This document shows positions 1-9,355 of a stretch of DNA of 64,000 nt, one piece after another. Source of the DNA: an uncultured Blautia sp. (GTDB lineage: Bacteria; Bacillota; Clostridia; Lachnospirales; Lachnospiraceae). The notes under the pieces are model-generated. The model was not told the origin of the DNA, searched no databases, and saw nothing but the letters and a program-made list of their open reading frames with translations. The stretch's first letter is position 1; the number at the start of each line of letters is the position of its first letter. The stretch covers positions 1 through 64,000 of the forward strand of contig UQHF01000011.1 in assembly GCA_900540785.1 (NCBI GenBank). Reading direction: 5' to 3'. The translations under genes and the position numbers were made by a program.

Positions 1-168
1 GGTAAAGCTTCCTTTACTGAGGAACAGTTAAGCGACAACTTCCAGACGCTGATTGGAGCTATTCTGAAGGCAAGACCAAGCACTCTGAAAGGTCAGTATT
101 TAAGAAGCGTAACAATCGCTCCTACAATGGGACCTGGTGTGAAGATCAACCCAATGAAATTAGCTTAA
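1..168 (+). CDS. rplA: 50S ribosomal protein L1, C-terminal part (5' truncated by window)
   Basis: Frame 1 is open from the first base to a TAA at 166-168 and encodes 55 residues. The peptide has the typical L1 C-terminus: a GKASF start, an ILKARPS helix, then VTIAPTMGPG and a short basic tail. L1 binds 23S rRNA at the L1 stalk and often represses its own operon. The gene is followed at once by a strong terminator, so rplJ and rplL do not follow directly, unlike the common rplKAJL order. The identification rests on the C-terminal motif only, but it is distinctive. Confidence 0.9.
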   Translation, partial: GKASFTEEQLSDNFQTLIGAILKARPSTLKGQYLRSVTIAPTMGPGVKINPMKLA

Positions 169-180
169 TAGATGAATAGA

Positions 181-213
181 AACCCTCGCCGGATTTATCC
201 GGCGGGGGTTTTT
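181..213 (+). terminator. Rho-independent terminator after rplA
   Basis: A GC-rich stem (arms around CGCCGGA and TCCGGCG, TTTA loop) is followed by five T. It ends 23 bases before the next start codon, so little room is left for a promoter between rplA and the two-component operon. Confidence 0.9.
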
Positions 214-235
214 GCACAACAAAAAGGGGGTTTTT

Positions 236-1828
236 ATGTACACACTGTTAATAGCAGACGACGAGCCTCTGATTCGAAACGGGGTAAAGAAAATCATTGA
301 CTGGGAATCGCTTGGTTTTTCTAGAATTTTTATGGCGGAGGACGGGGTGGAGGCTCTGGAAATCATCCGCCAGAACAAAGTAGATCTTGTTCTGACGGAT
401 ATTGCCATGCCGTTTATGACGGGACTTGAACTGTCGGAGATTCTCGCAAAAGAATTTCCACAGATTCATGTAGTTATTTTAACGGGTTATGAGGACTTTG
501 AGTACGCCCAGCAGTCCGTTGACCTTGGAGTGAAAAATTATATATTAAAGCCTGTGGGAGCAGAGACGCTCTACAATAAAATGAAAAAAATATGTGAGGC
601 GCTTCACATTGAAAATAAAGAAAAAGAATACGTTGCTTCCATGAAAAAGCAGCTTCAGCAAAGCCTTCCGGCTCTTCGTCTATCCATGCTGAACCGGATT
701 GTGTGTATGGAAAACGTACATATTTCAAAGTATCTGGAGCGGTGTGAGGGATTTGGCATTCATCTGGAGGAAGGTCCTTTTATTGTGACGACTGTAGATT
801 TGGAAATGAGCCGGTTTTCTCCGGAGGATTATGATCTGTATCTTTTTGCAGCAAAAAATATTACGGCGGAATGTGTGGGACAGGAGCATTATACCTTTGA
901 GGACGCAAAGGGGCGTCTTGTGATTCTTTTTCGGTGCTGTGTTCTGGGAGAGGATGCGAGAGATATTGTATATCAGACGCTCTGTGTGATTCAGAAAGCC
1001 ATTTACAACAACCTGAAAATCGAGACAACATGTGGGAATGGAGCTGTGGCAGAGAGGGCGGAGGAACTTCATGCTTCTTATTTAAGTGCCAGAAGAGCGG
1101 CAGAATGTAAATTTTCCCTGGGGACAAACAACGTGTATGACATCAGAGATCTTGACTACTTAGAAAAATCTTTTTATTATCCTTTGAAGGAGACGAAATC
1201 TTTAACAAAAGCAATTAAATTTCAGGAAGAGGAAGAAATCAGAGAGGCAGTTCGCAATATTGTATATGCAGAAAACAGCGGACGAAGCCTTTCCGGGATT
1301 AATATGAAAATGATTTACATAGAGGCTGTCACCTCTCTTCTTCGGGAACTTTCTGATCTGAAAGAAGTGGCAGAGGAAATCTGGAACGACGGTTTTTCCT
1401 TTTTCCGTGATATAGACCGTCTGGGAACTCCGGAAGTAGTGGAGGAGCGTCTTTTTGCTTTTGCCTGTAAAATCAAAAAAGAGATGGAGGCTGTTCAGAC
1501 AAACAGCAGTATGCAGATTATTGAGAAGGTAAAGGAATTTGTAAACCAGAATTATAAGGATCCGGAACTTTCCCTTTCCTCTGCGGCAGAGTTTGCCTGC
1601 GTAAGTACCGGATATTTAAGCGGGCTGTTTAAGAAGGAGGCAGGAACAAATTTTGTAAAATATCTGACAGATGTGCGAATGGAAAAATCTATGGAGCTTC
1701 TCCGTACAACAGATATGAAAACTTACGAAATCGCGTACGAGACAGGTTTTGCAAATCCGCACTATTTTAGCGTATCCTTTAAAAAATATACGGGAATGTC
1801 TCCGTCAGATTTCCGGTTGAAGGAGTGA
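236..1828 (+). CDS. AraC-type two-component response regulator (YesN family)
   Basis: This cytoplasmic transcription factor of 530 residues has an N-terminal receiver domain (about 1-120) and a C-terminal AraC helix-turn-helix pair (last 100 residues). The receiver shows the acidic pair DDEP, the phospho-acceptor in VLTDIAMP and the lysine in ILKPVG. The HTH end contains STGYLSGLFKKE and GFANPHYFSVSFKKYTGMSP. The middle is the variable region usual for YesN proteins. Start 236 is chosen over an upstream in-frame ATG at 212 because a GGGGG ribosome site sits just before it and the protein then begins MYTLLIADDE. It is followed 4 bases later by its kinase. It probably activates the sugar operon starting at 4752. 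Confidence 0.9.
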   Translation: MYTLLIADDEPLIRNGVKKIIDWESLGFSRIFMAEDGVEALEIIRQNKVDLVLTDIAMPFMTGLELSEILAKEFPQIHVVILTGYEDFEYAQQSVDLGVKNYILKPVGAETLYNKMKKICEALHIENKEKEYVASMKKQLQQSLPALRLSMLNRIVCMENVHISKYLERCEGFGIHLEEGPFIVTTVDLEMSRFSPEDYDLYLFAAKNITAECVGQEHYTFEDAKGRLVILFRCCVLGEDARDIVYQTLCVIQKAIYNNLKIETTCGNGAVAERAEELHASYLSARRAAECKFSLGTNNVYDIRDLDYLEKSFYYPLKETKSLTKAIKFQEEEEIREAVRNIVYAENSGRSLSGINMKMIYIEAVTSLLRELSDLKEVAEEIWNDGFSFFRDIDRLGTPEVVEERLFAFACKIKKEMEAVQTNSSMQIIEKVKEFVNQNYKDPELSLSSAAEFACVSTGYLSGLFKKEAGTNFVKYLTDVRMEKSMELLRTTDMKTYEIAYETGFANPHYFSVSFKKYTGMSPSDFRLKE

Positions 1829-1832
1829 GAAT

Positions 1833-3644
1833 ATGAAACGTCATAGAGAAAAAGGATTGAAAAATAAGGCGTTTCTCCAGATTACGGTGCTGATCGCTGT
1901 GACGATGCTTCTTGTTCTTGGAATTTTTTATGCGGTGTTTCGGCAGAGGGCAGTGAAGGAACAGATTTCTTACTCTCAGAAGAATCTGAACAATATGGGA
2001 GAATATATTGGTACTTATATAGAAGAAATTGATTCCATTGCAAAAGACGTAAATTATAATTACTATCTTCAGAATTATCTGGCAAGCGCAATCCAGCAGG
2101 AGGAAGGGGAAAATAATCTTTCGGTTCTTGAAAATATGTGGGAATATGAAATGAGTTCCCAGACTTTTAATGATATTCTTCTTACAAGGTCAGATGTTTC
2201 TTCCATTATGATATTTGGGAAAAAAGGACTTCTTTTTCATAAGACAATGGACAGTTACCGGAATGTGATAATGGATTATTCCGAGCTTCCCTGGTACAAA
2301 AAAGCGGTGGAAAATCCGCAGAAGGCAGTTCTCACAGGACCAAACCGCCATGAATTTCTTGCAGGAGGAAATGAGAGAAGTTTTTCATTAAGCCGGGTTG
2401 TGCAGAACTGGGAGGACGGTTCTTTTCTGGGAGTGATCTTAATTGATCTGAACTTTAATAAGCTTACGGAAATCTGTGAGGCAGGAACGGCAGGGCAAAA
2501 GGGATTCTTTTATATTTTGAACGAGAATATGGAACCTCTCTATCAGCAGAAAAAGGGAAGTAAAGGCTTTAATCTTTCAGAGGGAGAAAATCTGGAGGCC
2601 GTACAGGCTGGAATGAAGAAGGAAAAAGACGGAGAGTTTACAGTAGAGGCAGACGGCGTTTCGTATATTGCTGTGAAAAAAACAATGGAGGATACCGGCT
2701 GGACTTTTTTAAACCTTGTTCCTTTAAAAGAAATAACTGCGGATCTTGCAGATGTGAATTTCATTATCATGGCTGCAGTTGGGATTTCCCTTTTTGTAAC
2801 GCTTCTGGCATTAAATAAGATTTTGACGGACATTATCAATCCGTTGAAACGTCTTCAGAGACACATGGCGAGAGTCAGCATTGAAAATATGAATCAGCAG
2901 GTGAAGGTGGAAAGTGACGATGAGCTTGGAAAGCTTGCGAGAAATTTTAATGAGATGCTGGAGCGTATTGAAAATCTGAAAGGACAGGTTCTTGCGGAGC
3001 AGGAGGATAAGAGAAAATATGAGCTTCAGGCTCTGCAGGCGCAGATTAACCCGCATTTTCTCTATAATACACTGGATTCCATTATCTGGATGGCAGAGAC
3101 AAACGATTCTAATATTGTGCCTATGACGGAAGCGCTGGCAAGGCTGTTTCGCATTTCTCTTAACAAGGGAAACGAGGAAATCCTTCTGAAAAAAGAGCTG
3201 GAGCATGTGAAGAATTATCTGATCATCCAGAGTATGCGATATGCAGATAAATTCACTTATGAAATTTCTGCACAGCCAGAGGTGGAAGGCTGTGGAATCA
3301 TCAAGCTGATTTTACAGCCCATTGTGGAAAACTGCATTTATCATGGAATCAAAAAGAAACGGGGAACCGGTCATATTTCCATAGAAGCATTTCGACAGGG
3401 AGAATATCTGAAAATTCTTGTAAAGGATGACGGCTGCGGAATGAGTGAGGAGATGTGTGATAAAATTCTGTCTGATGAGGTGGAACCGGAGAACATCAGC
3501 GGCTCCGGAATCGGAGTGCGAAATGTAAACGAGAGGATCCGTCTTCGGTTTGGACAGGAATATGGACTGAAATACAGCAGCAAAATGGGAGAGGGTACGA
3601 CAGTGGAATATACCCTGCCCTTTGTAAAGGGGGAGAAGCCATGA
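1833..3644 (+). CDS. YesM-type sensor histidine kinase with extracellular sensor domain
   Basis: A membrane kinase of 603 residues. One transmembrane segment lies near 12-35, a Cache-like extracellular domain spans about 36-305, and a second segment lies near 309-330. A HAMP region, the His_kinase domain (QINPHFLYNTLDS, with the phospho-accepting His) and a HATPase_c domain (QPIVENCIYHG, then DDGCGM and GSGIGVRN) follow. This is the standard partner of YesN regulators. The stop overlaps the next start by four bases (ATGA), so the downstream binding protein is probably co-translated and may present ligand to this kinase. Confidence 0.9.
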   Translation: MKRHREKGLKNKAFLQITVLIAVTMLLVLGIFYAVFRQRAVKEQISYSQKNLNNMGEYIGTYIEEIDSIAKDVNYNYYLQNYLASAIQQEEGENNLSVLENMWEYEMSSQTFNDILLTRSDVSSIMIFGKKGLLFHKTMDSYRNVIMDYSELPWYKKAVENPQKAVLTGPNRHEFLAGGNERSFSLSRVVQNWEDGSFLGVILIDLNFNKLTEICEAGTAGQKGFFYILNENMEPLYQQKKGSKGFNLSEGENLEAVQAGMKKEKDGEFTVEADGVSYIAVKKTMEDTGWTFLNLVPLKEITADLADVNFIIMAAVGISLFVTLLALNKILTDIINPLKRLQRHMARVSIENMNQQVKVESDDELGKLARNFNEMLERIENLKGQVLAEQEDKRKYELQALQAQINPHFLYNTLDSIIWMAETNDSNIVPMTEALARLFRISLNKGNEEILLKKELEHVKNYLIIQSMRYADKFTYEISAQPEVEGCGIIKLILQPIVENCIYHGIKKKRGTGHISIEAFRQGEYLKILVKDDGCGMSEEMCDKILSDEVEPENISGSGIGVRNVNERIRLRFGQEYGLKYSSKMGEGTTVEYTLPFVKGEKP

Positions 3645-4615
3645 GAAAAACAGGACGAAAGATGGCAGTTGCAGTTCTGGCAGCAACAGTGTTCCTTTGG
3701 CAGGGAGGGCTTCCCCTGTGTGTACAGGGAGAAGCGCAGGAAGAGGAAAAGGTGACGATCGGCATTTCTATGGCTTCGGAGCTTGCCTCTTATCAGAAAG
3801 GTCTTGCCGGAAAGATGCAGGAGATTGCACAACAGTCGGATTCTTATGAGGTGGAATTTTATTATGCAGACTGGGATGCAGATAAGCAGGAGGAACAGCT
3901 TCGGGAGATGATCGACAAACAGGTGGATTCTATTATCCTCTGCCCTGTAGATGCAAAATCTTTTCTCAATGTCCTTCGCGAGGCAAGAGACGCCGGGATT
4001 CCCGTTGTCAATCTGAATATGAAGCTGGACCCGTTTTCCTGCGAGTACATCACGACGTATGTTGGAGGAAGCATGTCGGAGGAGGCGGTTCTCGCAGCGG
4101 AGCTTGCAGCAGATTACTTTGGCGAAGAAGAGGGAAAAATCGGAATTATAGAAGGCTTTCCCGGAAGTGACCCGCAGATTTACAGAACGCAGACTTTTCT
4201 TGAAGAGATGAACGCACATTCCAATCTTGAGATTGTGGGAATTATGGATGCAAAATGGAGCAGAGGCAGGGCGGAGCTTGCAGCCCTTGATCTTTTAAGA
4301 AAAGATCCGGAGCTTGATATGATTTACTGTCATGACTGCAATATGGCAATGGGAGCCTATGATGCTCTTGAAAAAGAGGGAAAAGAGGATGAGGTAAAGG
4401 TGATCGGAATCGGAGACGCCATCGAGTACAAGGATGCCGTAAAAGAAGGAAAGATTTACGGGATTGTCAGTCAGTCTGCGGATTATGAGGCGGCGTATGC
4501 CTTAATATGCGCAGAAAAGGCGGCAAGAGGAAGGAAATTAAGGCCCTGGTATAAAAATCCCTGCGAGGCTCTGACTGCGGAGAACATAGACAAATACCGC
4601 TCACCGATGGAGTAA
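3641..4615 (+). CDS. Periplasmic-binding-protein-like sugar receptor of the two-component operon
   Basis: A type 1 periplasmic binding protein (Peripl_BP_4 fold, 324 residues) with an N-terminal signal segment (about 1-30) and no lipobox cysteine. Family features are the GISMASE start, the SIILCPVDA segment, AGIPVVNLNM and the VKVIGIGD strand. It sits inside the regulator/kinase operon, overlapping the kinase by four bases and apart from a transporter set. This suggests a sensory role, like the binding proteins that present sugars to YesM or LytS kinases. It is about as long as the transport-type protein at 4752 but diverged. The sugar is unknown. Confidence 0.8.
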   Translation: MRKTGRKMAVAVLAATVFLWQGGLPLCVQGEAQEEEKVTIGISMASELASYQKGLAGKMQEIAQQSDSYEVEFYYADWDADKQEEQLREMIDKQVDSIILCPVDAKSFLNVLREARDAGIPVVNLNMKLDPFSCEYITTYVGGSMSEEAVLAAELAADYFGEEEGKIGIIEGFPGSDPQIYRTQTFLEEMNAHSNLEIVGIMDAKWSRGRAELAALDLLRKDPELDMIYCHDCNMAMGAYDALEKEGKEDEVKVIGIGDAIEYKDAVKEGKIYGIVSQSADYEAAYALICAEKAARGRKLRPWYKNPCEALTAENIDKYRSPME

Positions 4616-4657
4616 GAATATTGTAGTTGAAAACTTTATACATGAAAAAATGGACCA

Positions 4658-4698
4658 AACCGATGAAAATATTGAATTTATATTTTCGGCGGTTTTTT
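4658..4698 (+). terminator. Terminator between regulatory operon and sugar operon A
   Basis: Inverted repeat: the arm around AACCGATGAAAATAT pairs with the arm around ATATTTTCGGCGGTT, followed by a T-run. A TATAAT at 4700-4705 lies directly after the T-run and may be the -10 of the next operon. I could not find a convincing -35. Confidence 0.7.
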
Positions 4699-4751
4699 CT
4701 ATAATAAGCTCATCAAACAACGGAAAACAAATTTTCAGGAGGTAATAAAAA

Positions 4752-5729
4752 ATGAAAAGAAAAATGGTGAGCGTTATTTTATGTGCGGCAATGCTTGGTT
4801 CTCTTGCAATGGGAGCAACAACAGTCTGCGCGGAAGACAAAATCACAATCGGTTCTGTTATTATGAACAACTCAGGAGAGTGGTTTGCTGAGGTTATGAA
4901 AGGGCAGGAAGACGCTGCGAAAGATCTTGGCGTTGAATTTTCCATCGTATCTTCCGACAATGAAATCTCCAAAGAATCTGACAATGTTGCAACCTTTATG
5001 GCACAGCAGGTAGACGCGCTTGTGATTTCTCCGCTTGCTGTAGACGCTTCTGTGGCGGCTGTGGAAACAGCTACAAAAGATGCGGGAATCCCGGTAGTAA
5101 CATGGAACACAACCGTTAATACAGATGTTACAAGCCATGTAGGTGTTGTTCCTGCAGAGCTTGGAGGAAATACAGGTAAATATGCAGCAGATTATATTAA
5201 AGAGAATTTCCCGGACGGCTGTAAGCTTGCCATTATCGGAGACAGCAACTACGAAATCGGGATTGCAAGATGCGACGGTTTTAAAGAAGCGCTGAAACCT
5301 CTGATCGACGACGGAACAGTTGAGATTGTAAACGAGCAGGACGCGGAGCTTCAGGAAGAAGGACTTGATATTACAGAGCAGATTCTTACAGCAAATCCGG
5401 ACGTACAGATGATCTGGTGCTGGAATCAGACTTCTCTTTTAGGCTGTGCAGCGGCTCTTCAGAACGCAGGAAAATCTGACGTAGTTCTTATGGGAACCGA
5501 TATGTCCGTAGAGCTTGCGAAAGATATGCAGTCTGAGGATATTACCTTACAGGCGATCACAACACAGATGCCGTACGATATGGGATACCAGGCGGTAGAA
5601 AACGCTGTGAAAGCAGTCAAAGGTGAAGAAGTGGAAAAAGAGGTCATGATTCCTACTTACACCTATACAAAAGAAAATATGGATGAGATCCAGACTTACA
5701 TTGACGAACATCAGGACCTTGTAGAGTAA
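4752..5729 (+). CDS. Sugar ABC transporter substrate-binding protein (system A)
   Basis: A type 1 periplasmic binding protein of 325 residues of the ribose/galactose group, the capture subunit of the importer completed by the next two genes. It has an N-terminal signal sequence with a probable cleavage after VCA (about residue 27), TIGSVIMNN at the mature start, LVISPLAVDA, AGIPVVTWNT and VVLMGTDMS. No LxxC lipobox is visible, which is unusual for a Gram-positive binding protein. AGGAGG lies just upstream of the ATG. The substrate cannot be read from sequence; the downstream mutarotase-like gene hints at a rhamnose-like or other 6-deoxy/aldose sugar. Confidence 0.85.
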   Translation: MKRKMVSVILCAAMLGSLAMGATTVCAEDKITIGSVIMNNSGEWFAEVMKGQEDAAKDLGVEFSIVSSDNEISKESDNVATFMAQQVDALVISPLAVDASVAAVETATKDAGIPVVTWNTTVNTDVTSHVGVVPAELGGNTGKYAADYIKENFPDGCKLAIIGDSNYEIGIARCDGFKEALKPLIDDGTVEIVNEQDAELQEEGLDITEQILTANPDVQMIWCWNQTSLLGCAAALQNAGKSDVVLMGTDMSVELAKDMQSEDITLQAITTQMPYDMGYQAVENAVKAVKGEEVEKEVMIPTYTYTKENMDEIQTYIDEHQDLVE

Positions 5730-5750
5730 GAAAAAGGGGAAATTTTTCGC

Positions 5751-5773
5751 GGGGTGTTCCGAATGGAACGCCC
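5751..5773 (+). other. Intercistronic stem-loop between binding protein and ATPase genes
   Basis: GGGGTGTTCC and GGAACGCCC form a stem with a GAAT loop and no following T-run. Such hairpins after binding-protein genes commonly protect the upstream mRNA and raise binding-protein levels over ATPase and permease. That function is inferred here. Confidence 0.6.
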
Positions 5774-5802
5774 TGTATTAAATAAACAGGGAGGGAAGTC
5801 AC

Positions 5803-7308
5803 GTGCAGAATATTGTGTTACAGGCAAAGGGAGTCACAAAGCGGTTCGGTGGAATCACAGCTTTGGAAAATGCAGAGCTGGAAGTACAGGAAGGCGAGGT
5901 TCATGCTCTTGTAGGCGCAAATGGAGCAGGAAAAAGCACGTTAATCAAGATTATTACAGGGGCTTACACAAATGATGAGGGTCATATTTATCTGGACGGA
6001 AAAGAAGTGAGCATTAAATCGACTTTTGATGCCAGAGCCCTTGGAATCAGTGCAGTATATCAGGAGTTTTCTCTGATCAATACCGTTTCTGTAGCAGAAA
6101 ACATTTACATGGGAAAACTTTTATACAATAATCTGGGACCGGTTCCCAGAGTAGACTGGAAAAAAATGAATGAGGAGACGCAGAAGCTCCTTGACAGCCT
6201 GGGCGTAAAAAATATTAAGCCGGAAACAATCGTGGGAAGATTAAGCGTTGCCCAGAAACAGATGGTAGAAATCGCAAAAGCCTTATCAAATAAGCTGAAG
6301 GTGCTGATCATGGACGAGCCTACAGCATCTTTATCAGATAATGAAATTGACAATATGTTTCAGATTATCCGTGATTTAAAGTCAAAGGGAATCAGCATTA
6401 TTTATGTTTCCCACAGACTGGAAGAACTGCCAATTATTTGTGACAGAATTTCTGTTTACAGAGACGGACGTTACATTAAGACTCTGAATATTGAAGATGC
6501 GCCGAAACAGGTCATCATTGAAAATATGGTCGGAAAGAACATGACTGTGACAGAGCAGGTAAAATGCTACACAGACGAGGTTCTTCTGGAGGTGAAAAAT
6601 TTCTCTTCCGGGAAAAAATTCCAGAATGTAAACTTAAAGCTTCATAAAGGAGAGATTCTCGGAATTACAGGTCTTGCAGGAGCGGGAAGAACAGAATTTG
6701 TCCGTGCGCTTTTCGGCGCAGACCCCAAAGACTCCGGGGAGGTTTATATTGAAGGAAAAGAAGTAAAAATCAAATCTCCGGGAGATGCAAAAAAAGCAGG
6801 AATCGGTTTTATTACAGAGGACCGAAAAGAAGAAGGACTTATCCTGAACATGGATCTGCATACGAATGTGGGAATGACGATTCTGGATCAGCTAAAAAAA
6901 GGGCTTGGACTTGACCTGAAAAAAGAAGTCATTCTCATGGATGAGTACATTAAATCTTTAAGCATTAAATGCCGTGACGGAAATCAGGCTGCAAAAGCAT
7001 TGAGCGGCGGAAATCAGCAGAAGGTTGTCATTGCAAAATGGCTGGCTACAAACCCGAAAATCCTGATCATGGATGAACCGACAAGAGGAATCGATATAGG
7101 TTCCAAAAATCAGATTTATGCGTTGATCAATGATCTGGCGAAACAGGGAATCGGTATTATTATGATTTCTTCCGAGCTTCCGGAGGTTTTACAGGTTGCA
7201 AATAATATTGTGGTATTTGCAGCAGGAAGAGTAACAGGAATGCTGGAAAACAGAGAACTGACACAGGATATTCTGCTGGATTATGCAACCAGTCAGAAAG
7301 CAGTATAA
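5803..7308 (+). CDS. Sugar ABC transporter ATP-binding protein, two NBDs (RbsA/MglA family, system A)
   Basis: A 501-residue tandem ATPase that powers the system A importer. The first nucleotide-binding domain has Walker A GANGAGKST and Walker B LIMDEPTAS; the second has GLAGAGRTE in the Walker A position, LSGGNQQKV as signature and LIMDEPTRGIDIG as Walker B. A non-canonical second Walker A is normal in this family. The start is GTG at 5803, preceded by GGGAGG; an overlapping frame beginning at 5754 is a shadow. The permease gene follows after 14 bases. Confidence 0.93.
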   Translation: MQNIVLQAKGVTKRFGGITALENAELEVQEGEVHALVGANGAGKSTLIKIITGAYTNDEGHIYLDGKEVSIKSTFDARALGISAVYQEFSLINTVSVAENIYMGKLLYNNLGPVPRVDWKKMNEETQKLLDSLGVKNIKPETIVGRLSVAQKQMVEIAKALSNKLKVLIMDEPTASLSDNEIDNMFQIIRDLKSKGISIIYVSHRLEELPIICDRISVYRDGRYIKTLNIEDAPKQVIIENMVGKNMTVTEQVKCYTDEVLLEVKNFSSGKKFQNVNLKLHKGEILGITGLAGAGRTEFVRALFGADPKDSGEVYIEGKEVKIKSPGDAKKAGIGFITEDRKEEGLILNMDLHTNVGMTILDQLKKGLGLDLKKEVILMDEYIKSLSIKCRDGNQAAKALSGGNQQKVVIAKWLATNPKILIMDEPTRGIDIGSKNQIYALINDLAKQGIGIIMISSELPEVLQVANNIVVFAAGRVTGMLENRELTQDILLDYATSQKAV

Positions 7309-7322
7309 AGGGAGGGCGGATC

Positions 7323-8273
7323 ATGGAGAAAAAATCCTTTGATTTAAAAAATTTTCTGATGAAATACATTATGTATTTATTTCTGGTGCTGATGTGCGTT
7401 GTACTTGCGATCGCAAGCGATAAGTTCCTCACACCTACAAACTTAATGACGATCGTAAAACAGATTTCCATTCAGTCTATCGTTGCAATCGGTATGACAA
7501 TGATCATCATTACAGGAAACATTGACTTAAGCGTTGGCTCTGTCGTTGCGTTCTGTTCTGTAATCGGCGCTATGATGATGAATAAAGGACTTCCTATGGT
7601 TGTTGCGATTGTGATTGCCATTGCAGCAGGTGCTCTCATCGGATTTATTACAGGCGGCGTCACGGCAAAATTAAGACTTCACTCTTTCCTTGTGACACTT
7701 GCGCTTATGACAGCAATCAGAGGTCTTGCACAGACACTGACAAACGGACGTCCTGTAGCAGGTCTTCCGGACGCATTTGGAAAAATCGCTTCTGCAAGCA
7801 TCGGACCGGTTCCCCTTCTTGTAGTTTACATGATCGTACTTTATGCAATTTTTATTTATGTAATGAAATACACAGCCTTTGGACGCTCTATTTACGCAGT
7901 AGGCGGAAACCAGGAATCTGCAAGACTTTCCGGTATCAATGTGGACAGAGTAAAAACAATGGTATTTGTGATTTCAGGTGCTCTCTGTGGTATCGCAGGC
8001 GTGCTCCTTACCTCAAAGGTTCGTTCCGGTGACCCCACCTGTGCAAACGCATGGGAGATGGATACTATCGCAGGCGCTATCATCGGTGGTACAAACATGA
8101 TGGGCGGCGAAGGTAAGCTAGGCGGAACGATCATAGGTCTTCTCTTTGTGGGAATCCTTGCAAATGGCATGGTTCTTCTGGGAGTAAGTGCATATATGCA
8201 GAGCGTGATCAAAGGACTTGTTATTTTCCTCGCAGTTATTATCAACAGTGTACAGAAGAGAAGCCAGGCATAA
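7323..8273 (+). CDS. Sugar ABC transporter permease (RbsC family, system A)
   Basis: A polytopic membrane protein of 316 residues, the channel subunit of system A. It has many hydrophobic segments and the family hallmark GMTMIIITGNIDLSVGS. Other family signs are GNQESARLSGI on the cytoplasmic side, GGTNMMGGEG and a hydrophobic C-terminus. GGAGGG precedes the ATG. It is co-directional with the ATPase and the UroD-family gene 32 bases downstream, so all probably share a transcript. Confidence 0.93.
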   Translation: MEKKSFDLKNFLMKYIMYLFLVLMCVVLAIASDKFLTPTNLMTIVKQISIQSIVAIGMTMIIITGNIDLSVGSVVAFCSVIGAMMMNKGLPMVVAIVIAIAAGALIGFITGGVTAKLRLHSFLVTLALMTAIRGLAQTLTNGRPVAGLPDAFGKIASASIGPVPLLVVYMIVLYAIFIYVMKYTAFGRSIYAVGGNQESARLSGINVDRVKTMVFVISGALCGIAGVLLTSKVRSGDPTCANAWEMDTIAGAIIGGTNMMGGEGKLGGTIIGLLFVGILANGMVLLGVSAYMQSVIKGLVIFLAVIINSVQKRSQA

Positions 8274-8305
8274 GCCGAAGACTTGTTTTGTGAAAGGAGA
8301 GTATT

Positions 8306-9343
8306 ATGAACAGTTTGGAACGTTTTTATGCGACTGTAAACAGAGAGCCGGTAGACAGACCGGCGGCATGGCTTGGAATGCCGGATATTTTTGCACAGCC
8401 TGCTTTATTTAAACATTACGGAGTGAAAAACTTCCATGAGTTAAAGCTTGCGGTAGGAGATGATTTCTATGCAGTTGAGGTTCCTTATGAATCTCCCAAT
8501 GCTTCCGCTATTTATGCAGCCTTTGACTGGTACATGGACGGAAATGTAGATGCGGAAGAGAGGACGCTGACAACACCGGGCTGCTTTGCAGACGCAGAAG
8601 AGCTGGAAGACCTGGAATTTTTCCAGTGGCCTGACCCTGCAAAATATATTGATGTGGAAGAGTGTAAGAGAAGAGTGGCGCTTGCGCCTGATGATAAAGT
8701 ATGCCTTGGTATGATGTGGTCCGCGCATTTTCAGGATACCTGCGCAGCCTTCGGTATGGAAAATGCCCTTATGAATATGATTGCAAATCCTGAGATTTAT
8801 GAGGCGGTTGACGCGAAAATCATGGAGTTTTACTTAAAGGCAAATGAGATTTTTTATGAGGCAACAAAAGGAAGACTGAACGCAGTTCTCATTGGAAACG
8901 ATATGGGAAGCCAGAGAGGTCTTATGCTATCCCCTGACATGGTTCGCCGTTTCATTATCCCGGGCTGTAAAAAACTGGTAGAGCAGGCGCACAGCTACGG
9001 TCTGAAAGTAATTTATCATTCCTGCGGATCTATCGTGGATATTATCCCTGATTTAATTGAGGCGGGAGTAGATATTATCCACCCGATCCAGGCGCTTGCA
9101 GCAGGCATGGAGCCTCAGGGCTTAAAAGAAAAATTCGGAGATAAAGTATCCTTCTGCGGCGGCGTAGATACACAGGACCTTCTTGTAAATGGAACGCCGG
9201 AAGATGTGAAAAATAAGGTAAAAGAGCTTCGCACTATCTTCCCTACAGGCCTTATTATCTCCCCAAGCCACGAGGCGATCCTTCCGGATATTCCCCCGGC
9301 AAATATTCAGGCACTGTTTGACGAAGCACAGAAGGTTTATTAG
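8306..9343 (+). CDS. UroD-family (MtaA/MtvB-like) corrinoid methyltransferase candidate in a sugar operon
   Basis: 345 residues with the uroporphyrinogen decarboxylase fold that is shared by Zn-dependent corrinoid methyltransferases. No haem genes lie nearby and the protein lies in a sugar transport operon, so a methyltransferase role is likelier than haem synthesis. Candidate Zn ligands are His238 and Cys240 (YHSCGS). The third ligand, Cys in MtaA, aligns with His322 (SPSHE). FCGGVDTQ and GTPEDVK are typical of the clade. It lies between the permease and a mutarotase gene. The substrate is unknown; a methylated sugar or glycoside is an inference. The corrinoid protein and activator are encoded 30 kb downstream. 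Confidence 0.75.
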   Translation: MNSLERFYATVNREPVDRPAAWLGMPDIFAQPALFKHYGVKNFHELKLAVGDDFYAVEVPYESPNASAIYAAFDWYMDGNVDAEERTLTTPGCFADAEELEDLEFFQWPDPAKYIDVEECKRRVALAPDDKVCLGMMWSAHFQDTCAAFGMENALMNMIANPEIYEAVDAKIMEFYLKANEIFYEATKGRLNAVLIGNDMGSQRGLMLSPDMVRRFIIPGCKKLVEQAHSYGLKVIYHSCGSIVDIIPDLIEAGVDIIHPIQALAAGMEPQGLKEKFGDKVSFCGGVDTQDLLVNGTPEDVKNKVKELRTIFPTGLIISPSHEAILPDIPPANIQALFDEAQKVY

Positions 9344-9355
9344 GAGGAAAACCAT

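Noticed and set aside
3371..4219. Long minus-strand frame (282 codons) opposite the kinase and receptor genes
   Set aside because: It lies wholly against well-supported coding sequence, has no ribosome site and has a Cys/Phe/Leu-rich shadow composition.
4621..4640. Catabolite-repression (cre) site upstream of operon A
   Set aside because: TGAAAACTTTATACA lacks the central CG and matches the consensus poorly; no good cre site was found at the other sugar operons either.
8306..9343. Annotation as uroporphyrinogen decarboxylase of haem synthesis
   Set aside because: The gene sits in a sugar transport operon, carries an H-C...H metal-site pattern typical of methyltransferase relatives, and no haem gene is nearby.
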